64,000 nt of DNA from NCBI GenBank assembly GCA_947493005.1, contig CANLOY010000001.1, forward strand, positions 372,001 through 436,000. The letters are read 5' to 3'. Under the pieces are notes generated by a model. That model made no database searches. It saw only the letters and a list, made by a program, of their open reading frames with translations, and had not been told where the DNA came from. The translations under genes and the position numbers were made by a program. Below are positions 41,549-50,387 of this stretch, in pieces. Source of the DNA: an uncultured Roseivirga sp. (GTDB lineage: Bacteria; Bacteroidota; Bacteroidia; Cytophagales; Cyclobacteriaceae). Every line of letters begins with the position of its first letter. Position 1 is the first letter of the stretch.

Positions 41549-43384
41549 TTACTCAACAGTTACAGACTTTGCCAGATTCCTCGGCTGATCTACATTACAA
41601 CCTCTCATAACTGCTATATGATAAGATAGAAGCTGAAGTGGAATCACAGCAATCAAAGGCATGAGTGCCTCATGTGTATGTGGTACTTCAATAATATGAT
41701 CAGCTATTTCAGAAATTTCGGTATCTCCTTCACTTACAATAGCAATCACCTCTCCTTTTCTAGCCTTAACTTCCTGAATATTAGAAACAATTTTCTCATA
41801 AGAAGAATCTCTTGTTGCAATAAATACAACTGGCATGTTCTCATCAATCAAAGCAATTGGCCCATGCTTCATTTCTGCAGCAGGGTAACCTTCAGCATGT
41901 ATGTATGAAATCTCCTTAAGTTTTAAGGCTCCTTCCAGTGCTACAGGGAAATTGTAACCTCTACCTAAATACAAGAAGTTACTGGCATCCTTGAATTTTT
42001 CTGAAATAATCTCAATCTGTGGGTTGAGGTCAAGGCACTTAGCTATTTTATCAGGAATAGCCTCTAATTCTACCAATAAGTTTCTGAAGTCTCTTTCTGA
42101 TAGTGTTCCTTTCTTCTGGGCTATCATTAACGCCATCATAGCGAGCACAGAAATTTGTGCTGTAAAGGCCTTCGTACTAGCCACCCCAATTTCAGGCCCA
42201 GCATGAGTATATGACCCAGCATGAGTAGCTCTTGGAATAGACGAACCTACTACGTTACAAACTCCCAGTATTGTAGCACCTTTAGACTTAGCCAAATCTA
42301 TAGCCGCCAACGTATCTGCTGTTTCTCCAGACTGTGAAATTGCTATGGCAACATCCTTTTCTCCAACAATTGGGTTTCTGTACCTGAATTCTGAAGCGTA
42401 TTCTACTTCAACTGGTATTCTACATAACTCTTCGAATATATACTCTGCAACCAAACCGGCATGCCATGAAGTACCACAGGCTAAAATCAATATCCTATCT
42501 GCGTTGAGTACCTTATTCACATAATCATGAATACCTCCTAAATGTAAGTGCCCTCCTTTTGCGTTCAACCTCCCTCTAAGACAATCGCCTACAGATTTAG
42601 GCTGCTCGAAAATCTCCTTGATCATAAAATGATCGTAGCCACCTTTTTCTATAGCTTCAAGCTCTATATCCACTGTTTGGACATAAGGCTTCATTTCTAC
42701 GTCCTCAATGTTTTTAATGGTGAGGTTGTTGTCCTTAATTATCGCTATCTCCTGGTCATCCAGGTAAACAACTTCATTTGTATATTCAATAATAGGGGTA
42801 GCATCAGAGGCAAGAAAGAACTCATCTTTACCCAAACCTACTACAAGGGGACTACCTTTTCTTGCGGCAATTAGCAAATTAGGATCCTCAAGAGAGATAA
42901 TGGCTATCGCATAAGCTCCCACAACTTTATTAAGAGCAAGACGCACAGCCTCAGTCAAATCCACTTTTGTATTTAGATAAATATCTTCAACAAAGTTGAT
43001 GAACACTTCAGAATCAGTTTCACTCTTAAAATCATACCCTTTAGATACCAAGTCTGTTTTAAGAGAGGCGTAGTTTTCAATTATTCCATTGTGAATCATC
43101 GCCAATTTCCCACCTTTCGATACGTGAGGGTGTGCATTCACATCATTAGGCTCTCCATGTGTAGCCCACCTTGTATGACCAATTCCAATAGAAGAAGTAA
43201 TATTCTGATCTTTGGCAAAATCGTGTAAGTCTGCAACCTTCCCTTTCTTTTTATAAATATTAAGGTCACCGTTTAATAATGCAACTCCTGCACTATCATA
43301 TCCACGATATTCCAGCCTTTGAAGGCCTTTTACAATAATTGGATAGGCCTCCCTTTTGCCTATATAACCGACAATTCCGCACAT
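41549..43384 (-). CDS. glmS: Glutamine-fructose-6-phosphate aminotransferase (isomerising)
   Basis: The 611-residue enzyme makes glucosamine 6-phosphate for peptidoglycan and lipopolysaccharide. The N-terminal glutaminase uses Cys2 (MCGIVGYIG), followed by LEYRGYDSAG, THGEPNDVNAHPH and HNGIIENY. Two SIS sugar isomerase domains follow (about 285-425 and 455-600), with ACGTSWHAG and SQSGETADT, and the end is the typical LAKSVTVE. Length is normal. It follows the DUF4270 lipoprotein gene by 40 bp on the same strand. No glmS ribozyme is expected or seen. Confidence 0.97.
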   Translation of the reverse strand: MCGIVGYIGKREAYPIIVKGLQRLEYRGYDSAGVALLNGDLNIYKKKGKVADLHDFAKDQNITSSIGIGHTRWATHGEPNDVNAHPHVSKGGKLAMIHNGIIENYASLKTDLVSKGYDFKSETDSEVFINFVEDIYLNTKVDLTEAVRLALNKVVGAYAIAIISLEDPNLLIAARKGSPLVVGLGKDEFFLASDATPIIEYTNEVVYLDDQEIAIIKDNNLTIKNIEDVEMKPYVQTVDIELEAIEKGGYDHFMIKEIFEQPKSVGDCLRGRLNAKGGHLHLGGIHDYVNKVLNADRILILACGTSWHAGLVAEYIFEELCRIPVEVEYASEFRYRNPIVGEKDVAIAISQSGETADTLAAIDLAKSKGATILGVCNVVGSSIPRATHAGSYTHAGPEIGVASTKAFTAQISVLAMMALMIAQKKGTLSERDFRNLLVELEAIPDKIAKCLDLNPQIEIISEKFKDASNFLYLGRGYNFPVALEGALKLKEISYIHAEGYPAAEMKHGPIALIDENMPVVFIATRDSSYEKIVSNIQEVKARKGEVIAIVSEGDTEISEIADHIIEVPHTHEALMPLIAVIPLQLLSYHIAVMRGCNVDQPRNLAKSVTVE

Positions 43385-43424
43385 AGTGATCTACCTTTTC
43401 CGAAAAGTAATAATAATAGACTGG

Positions 43425-44735
43425 CTATTTCAATTGAGAGTAAAAAATCTTGATATTAAGGTTACTCGTGTTAACCGAGAATCCAGAAGCTCCAAGATTC
43501 ATATTAGATGGGTAAAGGAATATTTCATTCCTTCTAAACACATCACTAAAATAAGCTTGTGTAAATTTAGTCATAGAACCTGAGTAGGTTCTTGTATCTG
43601 GATCAAAAATCAATTGCAAAGGAGTATCACGAGCAAGCACACTTATTCTTTCTCCATCTCTCTGAATAGCTCTAAACACCGTACCATCCCTGATAACAGT
43701 ATTTCTTTCATCTGTTATAAAAAGAAATAATGATGGAGGTGGTGGAACACCCTCTTGCAAATCATTGATTGGACCAATAGTAATCTCAGATAAGTTTATA
43801 ATTGCTCCCTGATTCTGGTTTGTGAATCTTTCAAGGTCCGACAAGTCTAAACGAGTTACTATACCAGCACCAGACTGAACTACCAATCTCGGAACTGTAG
43901 GATATTCGATATTAGTCTGTTGAACTACTGAAAAGTCGGTAGCACTTCTATCAACGGTCAAGTTATGAAAGCTAGGCCTTCCGGTACTTGACATTTCAAT
44001 ACGTCTATTTGAAAACCCTCCACTTCCGTCATCCAGTGGAACAGAATAATAAAGAACCAGCTCAAAACTAGCACCTGGTACAATACCAAATACATTCTGA
44101 CTGCTTCCTTCATGTGTTAAGGCAAAGCCTCTGAAAAAAGCATCGAAAGCAGACTGTGAATCAAATGTAGCATCACCACTTCTGATCCCTTCAAAAATCT
44201 GGCTGGCCCATGCCTGATCTACATGAATAGCATAAACGGAGTCTAGTTTTTCAACCTGAATATCTCTTGAAGCAATTAATTGATTAGACCTTTGGAGAGA
44301 GTTTCTGGTTATATAAGTAGTATCCTTAAACTCTTCAATTATGGGGTATGCTCTAATATTTAGCTCACGATTGTTAGCTGAAGTATCATAGAGTGAATTA
44401 AGAGTGAAGTTTATCCTTGCAGAATCGAAAACAGCCTCCTCATCTAAGCTAGGGTGTCTACTTTCGTTTAAATCTATACCGATATATCCGGTTGAGGAAA
44501 TCTCGCCAAATTCAGAGCCTGAATGCTCTCCAACAAGCATTCTGCCCAAATTATTCGAGCGAATGGAGTCTAACCAGACGACAGAAGTATTTAATGAGAT
44601 TTTTTCTGATTGGAATTCGATTGGTGCAACATCATCCGAGCCCAAGCCGAAATCACCTTTTTCCTCACAAGAATTAAATATGATGAGGCCTAAAATCAAG
44701 GCCCCATATATTCTAATCTTAGCCAACAAGTTCAT
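43425..44735 (-). CDS. DUF4270 lipoprotein
   Basis: The 436-residue protein has a lipobox ending at Cys23 (GALILGLIIFNSC) and the DUF4270 pattern: GSDDVAPIEF, TSVVWLDSIRSNNLGRMLVGEHSGSEFG near the N-terminus, and repeated strand segments. This family is confined to Bacteroidota and is typically found next to the GT5 starch-synthase half and glmS, exactly as here. Its function is unknown; it is outer-membrane associated. Its 5' end overlaps the GT5 gene by 17 nt, indicating one transcript. Confidence 0.88.
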   Translation of the reverse strand: MNLLAKIRIYGALILGLIIFNSCEEKGDFGLGSDDVAPIEFQSEKISLNTSVVWLDSIRSNNLGRMLVGEHSGSEFGEISSTGYIGIDLNESRHPSLDEEAVFDSARINFTLNSLYDTSANNRELNIRAYPIIEEFKDTTYITRNSLQRSNQLIASRDIQVEKLDSVYAIHVDQAWASQIFEGIRSGDATFDSQSAFDAFFRGFALTHEGSSQNVFGIVPGASFELVLYYSVPLDDGSGGFSNRRIEMSSTGRPSFHNLTVDRSATDFSVVQQTNIEYPTVPRLVVQSGAGIVTRLDLSDLERFTNQNQGAIINLSEITIGPINDLQEGVPPPPSLFLFITDERNTVIRDGTVFRAIQRDGERISVLARDTPLQLIFDPDTRTYSGSMTKFTQAYFSDVFRRNEIFLYPSNMNLGASGFSVNTSNLNIKIFYSQLK

Positions 44736-45531
44736 TATATAGGTTATAATAGGAATCTAAAAAGTTATCGTCCTTTTCTATAGTACTAACCGTTTTATCT
44801 TGCCCGATTTCACTGAACAAATCACTTAAGACATCGCTAGCCTCTTCTTCAGCTCTAATTACTGCATCGGCATATTCCGCACCAGTTTTTATAAAACCTG
44901 AAAAGTCAGCGCTTTTTAAATTCTCCAACATACTATCTTCGATATCAAGCATTTTTACTTTATCCAATAAGTCATCATTAAACTGATGTGCAAAAGCATT
45001 ATTGTAAATGGTAAAAACTGACCTTGTATCTTGAAATATTGGGTCATTTTTATAAGTAGTCTTCAAATACAAAGGAATTAAGCTAGTCATCCAATCGTTA
45101 CAGTGTACTATGTCTGGTGCCCAACCTAACTTCTTCACGGTTTCCAAAACTCCTTTACAGAAGAATATGGCTCTCTCGTCATTGTCTTCGTAGAAGTTAT
45201 CTTCTTTGTCGAAGAAAACGGATTTCCTATGGAAATAGTCTTCGTTATCAATAAAATATACCTGAAGCTTAGCGTTCGGGATTGAAGCTACTTTGATAAC
45301 TAAAGGCTTCTCTTCCTCACCAACAGCAATGTTGATACCTGAAAGGCGAACTACTTCATGCAATCTGTTTTTTCTCTCATTTATGAGGCCGAATCGAGGT
45401 ACTAAAATCCTAATTTCCATCCCTCTTTCTTGCATCGCCTGTGGTAGTTTTCTAACAAAATCTGACACATTTGATGTTTGAAGGAATGGTTGAATTTCAC
45501 TCGCTACGTACAGAATTCTTAATTTTGACAT
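44719..45531 (-). CDS. Glycogen/starch synthase, GT5 N-terminal domain only
   Basis: The 270-residue protein matches the N-terminal half of glycogen synthase (GT5): MSKLRILYVASEIQPF, RILVPRFGLI, RAIFFCKGVLETVKKLGWAPDIVHCNDWMTSLIPLYLK and SVFTIYNNAF. A full GT5 enzyme has about 480 residues and a second Rossmann domain carrying the ADP-glucose site (about 200 residues), which is absent. The usual KTGGL motif near residue 15-20 is replaced (QTSNVSD). There is no frameshift: the frame ends cleanly and the DUF4270 start overlaps it. This short form is recurrent in Bacteroidota, so it is probably a repurposed protein rather than a pseudogene. Confidence 0.85.
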   Translation of the reverse strand: MSKLRILYVASEIQPFLQTSNVSDFVRKLPQAMQERGMEIRILVPRFGLINERKNRLHEVVRLSGINIAVGEEEKPLVIKVASIPNAKLQVYFIDNEDYFHRKSVFFDKEDNFYEDNDERAIFFCKGVLETVKKLGWAPDIVHCNDWMTSLIPLYLKTTYKNDPIFQDTRSVFTIYNNAFAHQFNDDLLDKVKMLDIEDSMLENLKSADFSGFIKTGAEYADAVIRAEEEASDVLSDLFSEIGQDKTVSTIEKDDNFLDSYYNLYNELVG

Positions 45532-45576
45532 ACTTAATGGGAATTAAATGAAACCTCTTCTTTTGAAAAAGAGCCA

Positions 45577-45584
45577 CAAAATTA
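45577..45584 (-). promoter_or_regulatory. -7 element for the GT5/DUF4270/glmS unit
   Basis: The minus strand reads TAATTTTG, an exact TAnnTTTG match, 45 bp before the GT5 ATG at 45531. The unit then runs to the terminator at 41541. Confidence 0.4.
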
Positions 45585-45670
45585 CGGTATTTGGGTCAAA
45601 AATCCTTCAATTTTACTGAAAAAGGGAATATACTATCTGTTCACAAGCGTTAATATAGGTTAAATACGCA

Positions 45671-46519
45671 ATGGAAATTTTAAAAACCATCACCGAAATC
45701 AGAAGCTTCGTAAGGCAAAACAGAAAATCTGATAAGAGTATAGGCTTAGTCCCAACCATGGGGGCTCTTCACAAAGGCCATATTAGTCTGATTGAAAAAT
45801 CAGTTGAACAAACCGATGTAACTGTAGCCAGCATTTTTGTAAATCCAACTCAATTCAACAAAACTGAAGATTTGGAAAAATACCCAAGGGCGATAGATCA
45901 GGATATAGAAATGTTGAAGGCTGCCAGCTGCAATGCTCTTTTTTTACCAGAAGAATCTGAGCTATACCCAGTTCAACCAACTCTGAAAATTGGATTCGGA
46001 AAACTGTCACAAAGCCTGGAAGGAAAATTCAGACCTGGTCACTTTGATGGGGTAGGGCTCGTTGTTTCTAAGTTTTTCAACATAGTGCAGCCAGACAAAG
46101 CCTTTTTTGGGCAAAAGGATCTACAGCAGTTTTACATAATCAAATCATTGAGAGACCAACTCAACTTTCCAATCCAATTAACCATGGTTCCTACGGTTAG
46201 AGAGGATAATGGCCTGGCAATGTCATCCAGAAACCTGCGGCTATCAGAAAAAGAAAGAGAAGAAGCTTCATTAATATCCTATGCATTGAACAAAGCCAAG
46301 CAAGGGCTGCTTAGTGGCAAAAGCCCAATATCGGTTTCGAATGAGGTTGAAGAACTATTCCTCAAATCTGAATGTTTCAAGCTTGAATACTTTGAGATCA
46401 TTAGTGTTAATGATTTTGAACCAATCAATAAGGTTGAAGAAAAAGAAAAAACTGCCTTGTGCATAGCTGCAGAAATAGGCAACGTTAGGCTAATAGATAA
46501 CTTAATGTTAATTTCTTAG
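45671..46519 (+). CDS. panC: Pantothenate synthetase
   Basis: The 282-residue enzyme condenses pantoate and beta-alanine using ATP. It has VPTMGALHKGH (residues 27-37, with His34 and His37 of the HIGH-like motif), VNPTQFN, then FGQKDLQQFYIIK and SSRNLRLS. It is cytoplasmic and of normal length. panD, which supplies beta-alanine, follows 26 bp downstream, so the two form a pantothenate pair. It diverges from the GT5 gene across 139 bp. Confidence 0.96.
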   Translation: MEILKTITEIRSFVRQNRKSDKSIGLVPTMGALHKGHISLIEKSVEQTDVTVASIFVNPTQFNKTEDLEKYPRAIDQDIEMLKAASCNALFLPEESELYPVQPTLKIGFGKLSQSLEGKFRPGHFDGVGLVVSKFFNIVQPDKAFFGQKDLQQFYIIKSLRDQLNFPIQLTMVPTVREDNGLAMSSRNLRLSEKEREEASLISYALNKAKQGLLSGKSPISVSNEVEELFLKSECFKLEYFEIISVNDFEPINKVEEKEKTALCIAAEIGNVRLIDNLMLIS

Positions 46520-46545
46520 CTTTGCGCTCGTTTTGAGGAGGAAGT
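46517..46545 (+). promoter_or_regulatory. Internal promoter and strong ribosome-binding site for panD
   Basis: TAGCTTTG (46517-46524) matches TAnnTTTG and overlaps the panC stop codon. It is followed by GAGGAGGAAG (46535-46544), an unusually strong Shine-Dalgarno sequence for a Bacteroidota gene, just before the panD ATG at 46546. Confidence 0.45.
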
Positions 46546-46893
46546 ATGCAAATAGAAGTCTTTAAGTCAAAAATTCATAGAGCAAAGGTCACACAGGCAG
46601 AATTGCATTATGTGGGCAGCATTACCCTTGATGAGTCATTAATGGAGGCTGCTAATATTATAGAAAACGAAAAGGTCCAGATTGTTAATGTAAACAATGG
46701 TGAACGCTTCGAAACTTATGTAATTAAAGGAGAAAAAAACAGCGGAACAGTTTGCCTGAATGGCCCGGCAGCAAGAAGGGTTCAAGTTGGTGACATTATT
46801 ATTATTGTTTCCTATGGAATAATGGATTTCGAAGAAGCCAAAAACCATAAACCAACTATTATTTTTCCCGATCAGGATAATCGATTGAATTAA
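46546..46893 (+). CDS. panD: Aspartate 1-decarboxylase precursor
   Basis: The 115-residue proenzyme cleaves itself between Gly24 and Ser25 ([10 protein letters not shown]) to make a pyruvoyl group, then decarboxylates aspartate to beta-alanine for pantothenate. Lys9 and the segment [25 protein letters not shown] are conserved. Length is normal. A strong ribosome-binding site precedes the ATG. It forms a unit with panC and probably reads into the downstream flippase-like gene (9-bp gap). Confidence 0.95.
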   Translation: MQIEVFKSKIHRAKVTQAELHYVGSITLDESLMEAANIIENEKVQIVNVNNGERFETYVIKGEKNSGTVCLNGPAARRVQVGDIIIIVSYGIMDFEEAKNHKPTIIFPDQDNRLN

Positions 46894-46902
46894 TCAAACC
46901 TT

Positions 46903-47931
46903 TTGAATACAAGCTCAAAATCTATAATTAAGTATTTGGTGGTTCTTATTGTAACCGGCTTAATTTTTTGGTATGCTTTCAAGGATGTCCCACAGGAAAA
47001 AATCATATCAGGTCTGGAATCTTTCGACTATTCCTGGATACTGTTAAGTATTGGGATTTCTTTTTTCAGTCACTTTCTCAGGGCCTGGCGCTGGAGCCTT
47101 TTACTAAAAAGTTCTGGGCACCATGCTACAACACTAAACAGTTACTTTGCTGTAATGATTGGGTATTTGATGAACTCTGTGTTCCCTAGGTTAGGAGAAG
47201 TGGCCAGATGTGGTGTAATGAACAGAACAGATAAAGTCCCTGTTGCTTTCTCAATCGGGACAGTTGTAACCGAACGGTTCATTGATTTAATCATGCTCTT
47301 GTTGTTAACTTTTATAACATTCATACTTCAGTTTGATTTATTGGAAAGTTATCTTTTAGACGCGCAAGCTTATATTTTAGAAAGTTTGGAAGAAAAGTGG
47401 TGGATTCTGGTTCTTTTAGCTCTTGTTGGGATTTTTGGAATGTATATTCTGTTCTTTTCTAAACTAGCTAAAAGCATCAACCTCATAAAAAAAGTAAGGT
47501 CGTTCGTTGATCAGGTAATTCAAGGAATTCTGAGTATTAAAAAGCTAAAGAATCAAAAAGGTTTTTGGGCCTCCACAGTAGCAATTTGGCTAATGTACTT
47601 TTTAATGCTTTATGTGATCACGTTTGGTTCGGACATTACAAAAGACCTTGGCATTTTGGCAGGCATGTCAATACTTGTTATGGGTAGTTTTGGCATGGCT
47701 ACCCCAGTTCCCAATGGAATTGGCCCATTCCATATTCTTGTGGCAGGTGTTTTAGGACTTTATGGCATATCCAATGGCGATGGAGAAGTTTTTGCTCTCA
47801 TAATGCATGCATCACAATTTATTACCGTATTGGTATTTGGTTCAATAAGTTTGATCTTAGTGAATGTGATGTATAAACCATCAAAAGTTGGAAGAGACAA
47901 AGAACAAAATCAAGTCGAAGGAAAATCTTAA
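46903..47931 (+). CDS. UPF0104 / lysylphosphatidylglycerol synthase TM-region family membrane protein
   Basis: The 342-residue protein has about eight membrane segments and the family signatures [38 protein letters not shown] and [15 protein letters not shown]. The family (flippase-like domain, AglD/MprF N-terminal type) moves lipid-linked material across the membrane; the exact substrate is unknown. The frame has no early ATG, so TTG at 46903 is the likely start, 9 bp after panD. Its 3' end overlaps the next gene by 44 nt. Confidence 0.8.
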   Translation: MNTSSKSIIKYLVVLIVTGLIFWYAFKDVPQEKIISGLESFDYSWILLSIGISFFSHFLRAWRWSLLLKSSGHHATTLNSYFAVMIGYLMNSVFPRLGEVARCGVMNRTDKVPVAFSIGTVVTERFIDLIMLLLLTFITFILQFDLLESYLLDAQAYILESLEEKWWILVLLALVGIFGMYILFFSKLAKSINLIKKVRSFVDQVIQGILSIKKLKNQKGFWASTVAIWLMYFLMLYVITFGSDITKDLGILAGMSILVMGSFGMATPVPNGIGPFHILVAGVLGLYGISNGDGEVFALIMHASQFITVLVFGSISLILVNVMYKPSKVGRDKEQNQVEGKS

Positions 47932-48367
47932 AGAGCTTATCGAGTCCTGGCAAACACAAGGCAAAAAAATTGTATTTTCAAACGGGTGCTTTGACATTCT
48001 CCATCTAGGTCATATTGATTATTTAGAAAAAGCCAGTGCCTGTGGCGACAAACTGGTAATTGGTTTAAACTCTGATGATTCTGTAAAGGTTCTCAAAGGA
48101 GAAAGCAGACCGATAAATAATGAAGAAGCAAGAGCACGTATGCTAGCCGCACTTTCTTTCGTTGATGGAGTGACAGTTTTTGGAGAGGAGACACCTCAAA
48201 AACTGATTGAATACCTTTTACCAGATGTTTTGGTAAAGGGGAGTGACTACAATGTAGAGAACATTGTAGGTGCAAAAAGCGTAATCGCAAATGGTGGTAA
48301 AGTTCAAACCATTGATCTGGTTAATGGTTATTCTACCACCAACATTATTGAAAAAATAAAAGGTTAA
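47888..48367 (+). CDS. rfaE2: D-glycero-beta-D-manno-heptose 1-phosphate adenylyltransferase (RfaE2-like)
   Basis: The 159-residue protein is a cytidylyltransferase-fold nucleotidyltransferase with [21 protein letters not shown] (HxGH at residues 39-42) and [11 protein letters not shown] and [11 protein letters not shown]. It matches the separate C-terminal half of HldE, which makes ADP-heptose for lipopolysaccharide core. The kinase half (RfaE1) is not in the window. The only plausible start is TTG at 47888, inside the upstream gene, giving a 44-nt overlap. A different nucleotidyl acceptor is possible. Confidence 0.85.
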   Translation: MEETKNKIKSKENLKELIESWQTQGKKIVFSNGCFDILHLGHIDYLEKASACGDKLVIGLNSDDSVKVLKGESRPINNEEARARMLAALSFVDGVTVFGEETPQKLIEYLLPDVLVKGSDYNVENIVGAKSVIANGGKVQTIDLVNGYSTTNIIEKIKG

Positions 48368-48370
48368 GAT

Positions 48371-49057
48371 ATGTTTATTGTATTAGTAGTTGGAATAATG
48401 ATTATCAGTTGGGCTGTTCAAAGCAGCTTAAAGCGAAAATTTAAAAAATACTCTCAGGTAGGTCTTCAGATGGGGCTTTCCGGCAAGGAAGTAGCCGAAC
48501 TGATGTTAAGAGATAATGGTATTGATGATGTAAAAGTAGTTTCCGTTCAAGGCAGGTTGACAGACCACTATAACCCAATGGACAAAACTGTAAACCTCAG
48601 CCCTGAAGTATACAGTGGAAGGTCTGTTATGGCAACAGCTGTTGCGGCACACGAATGTGGTCACGCAGTACAACATGCCACTGCTTATGCTCCTCTTAAA
48701 ATGAGGTCTGCTTTGGTACCAATTCAAAATGCTAGTGGCCGTTTAATGAATTTCATGTTCATGGCACTATTAATTGGATCTCTAGGAATGCAGCTCATCC
48801 CGATGGAAATTGCTGGAATAGCAATAGTTGGTGCTTATGCTGTTTTCACTCTTTTTGCATTCATAACACTACCAGTAGAATATGATGCCACCAAAAGGGC
48901 CTTGGCGTGGATAGATCAAAGAAACATTGTGAATGGTCCTGAGCATGATATGGCAACAGATGCGTTAAATGCTGCCGCCAAGACATATTTAGTAGCTGCT
49001 TTAGGTTCTTTGGCCATGCTACTCTACTATGCTATGGCATTCCTTGGAAATGACTAG
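48371..49057 (+). CDS. Neutral zinc metallopeptidase (Zn_peptidase_2, YugP-like)
   Basis: The 228-residue protein has an N-terminal membrane segment (residues 1-18), the zinc motif AAHECGHAVQHA (His94, Glu95, His98) and two or three C-terminal membrane segments (about 125-170 and 205-225). This is the pattern of the YugP-like membrane metallopeptidases. Substrates are unknown; a role in membrane protein turnover is usually assumed. It lies 3 bp after the rfaE2-like gene and probably shares its transcript. Confidence 0.88.
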   Translation: MFIVLVVGIMIISWAVQSSLKRKFKKYSQVGLQMGLSGKEVAELMLRDNGIDDVKVVSVQGRLTDHYNPMDKTVNLSPEVYSGRSVMATAVAAHECGHAVQHATAYAPLKMRSALVPIQNASGRLMNFMFMALLIGSLGMQLIPMEIAGIAIVGAYAVFTLFAFITLPVEYDATKRALAWIDQRNIVNGPEHDMATDALNAAAKTYLVAALGSLAMLLYYAMAFLGND

Positions 49058-49076
49058 CAATTTTTAAGCAATTGAT

Positions 49077-49103
49077 TAACTTTGCCTAACAAACGTTAGT
49101 TAA
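49077..49103 (+). promoter_or_regulatory. Promoter and nested inverted repeats before the acyl-CoA dehydrogenase gene
   Basis: TAACTTTG (49077-49084) matches TAnnTTTG. Directly after it, CTAAC-AAAC-GTTAG (49086-49099) forms an inverted repeat, enclosed by TTAAC (49076-49080) and GTTAA (49099-49103). It lies at the expected transcription start, as an operator for a repressor would, about 10 bp before the ATG. Confidence 0.45.
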
Positions 49104-49113
49104 AAATTTTCCA

Positions 49114-50253
49114 ATGAATTTCGAGTTAACAGAAGAGCATATTGCGGTAAGAGATGCGGCCAGAGAATTTGCCAACACAGAACTTTTACCAGGTGTAATT
49201 GAAAGAGACGAACACCAAAGATTTCCAACTGAGCAAGTTAAAAAGATGGGCGAGCTTGGTTTTCTTGGTATGATGGTAGACCCTAAATACGGAGGAGGCG
49301 GAATGGATAGCGTATCCTATGTATTAGCAATGGAGGAAATCTCTAAAATAGATGCATCTGCGAGTGTGTGTATGTCTGTTAATAATAGTCTGGTTTGCTG
49401 GGGTATTGAAAAATTCGGTAATGAAGAGCAGAAGCAAAAATACCTTAAGCCTCTAGCTACAGGTGAGAAAATTGGTGCTTTCTGTTTATCTGAGCCAGAA
49501 GCTGGTTCGGATGCCACTTCTCAACAGACAACAGCAGAAGATAAGGGAGATCACTATTTACTTAATGGTACCAAAAACTGGATCACCAATGGTAGCACTG
49601 CATCTATTTACCTTGTAATTGCACAGACTGATAGGGAAAAAGGTCACCGAGGAATCAACTGCCTTATTGTCGAAAGGGGCATGGATGGTTTTGTTGTTGG
49701 AAAGAAAGAAGATAAGCTCGGCATCAGAGGTTCTGACACACATTCATTGATGTTTACTGATGTGAAAGTTCCGAAAGAGAACCGTATTGGAGAAGATGGT
49801 TTTGGTTTTAAATTTGCCATGTCCACACTAAATGGAGGTAGAATTGGAATTGCATCTCAAGCACTTGGAATTGCATCTGGAGCTTACGAATTGGCCCTAG
49901 CATACTCTAAAGAAAGAAAAGCTTTCGGAAAACCAATCAGTCAACACCAAGCTATTCAGTTTAAGTTAGCCGATATGGCAACTGAGATTGAAGCTGCCAG
50001 ACTACTTTGCTTGCAAGCGGCATCTCTGAAAGATCAGAAAAAGGATTTTGCTAAAGCTAGCGCAATGGCTAAATTGTATGCTTCTAAAGTAGCCATGGAT
50101 GTGACGGTAGAAGCTGTTCAGGTTCACGGAGGTTATGGTTTTGTAAAAGAGTACCATGTAGAACGCCTGATGAGAGACGCTAAAATCACTCAGATTTATG
50201 AAGGCACTTCTGAAATACAAAAGATTGTTATCTCAAGAGAGTTACTGAAATAA
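49114..50253 (+). CDS. Acyl-CoA dehydrogenase (short-chain/butyryl type)
   Basis: The 379-residue flavoprotein oxidises acyl-CoA to trans-2-enoyl-CoA in beta-oxidation. It has the N-terminal helical domain, then FCLSEPEAGSDATSQ and NGTKNWITNGSTAS in the FAD-binding middle, and the C-terminal segment ITQIYEGTSEIQKIVISREL, in which Glu363 of YEGT is the catalytic base as in short- and medium-chain enzymes. It has its own promoter, apparently with an operator-like repeat, and a strong terminator downstream. Chain-length preference is inferred from similarity to butyryl-CoA enzymes. Confidence 0.94.
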   Translation: MNFELTEEHIAVRDAAREFANTELLPGVIERDEHQRFPTEQVKKMGELGFLGMMVDPKYGGGGMDSVSYVLAMEEISKIDASASVCMSVNNSLVCWGIEKFGNEEQKQKYLKPLATGEKIGAFCLSEPEAGSDATSQQTTAEDKGDHYLLNGTKNWITNGSTASIYLVIAQTDREKGHRGINCLIVERGMDGFVVGKKEDKLGIRGSDTHSLMFTDVKVPKENRIGEDGFGFKFAMSTLNGGRIGIASQALGIASGAYELALAYSKERKAFGKPISQHQAIQFKLADMATEIEAARLLCLQAASLKDQKKDFAKASAMAKLYASKVAMDVTVEAVQVHGGYGFVKEYHVERLMRDAKITQIYEGTSEIQKIVISRELLK

Positions 50254-50270
50254 ATAGAAAAATCATATTT

Positions 50271-50318
50271 AAATGACCATTGGTATATTAAATATTGCCA
50301 ATGGTCATTTTTTTTTGT
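50271..50318 (+). terminator. Rho-independent terminator of the acyl-CoA dehydrogenase gene
   Basis: AAATGACCATTGG (50271-50283) and CCAATGGTCATTT (50298-50310) form a 13-bp stem with a 14-nt loop, followed by a long T run. Confidence 0.92.
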
Positions 50319-50387
50319 TATTATTACACTAAACCGTAATTTAGTACACTTAAGAGCATGTTGTTTTTAAAAAGATTCTAAGCTAAT

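Noticed and set aside
44719-45531. Calling the short GT5 gene a pseudogene
   Set aside because: The frame is intact, its stop is clean and it is coupled to DUF4270; the short form is recurrent in the phylum.
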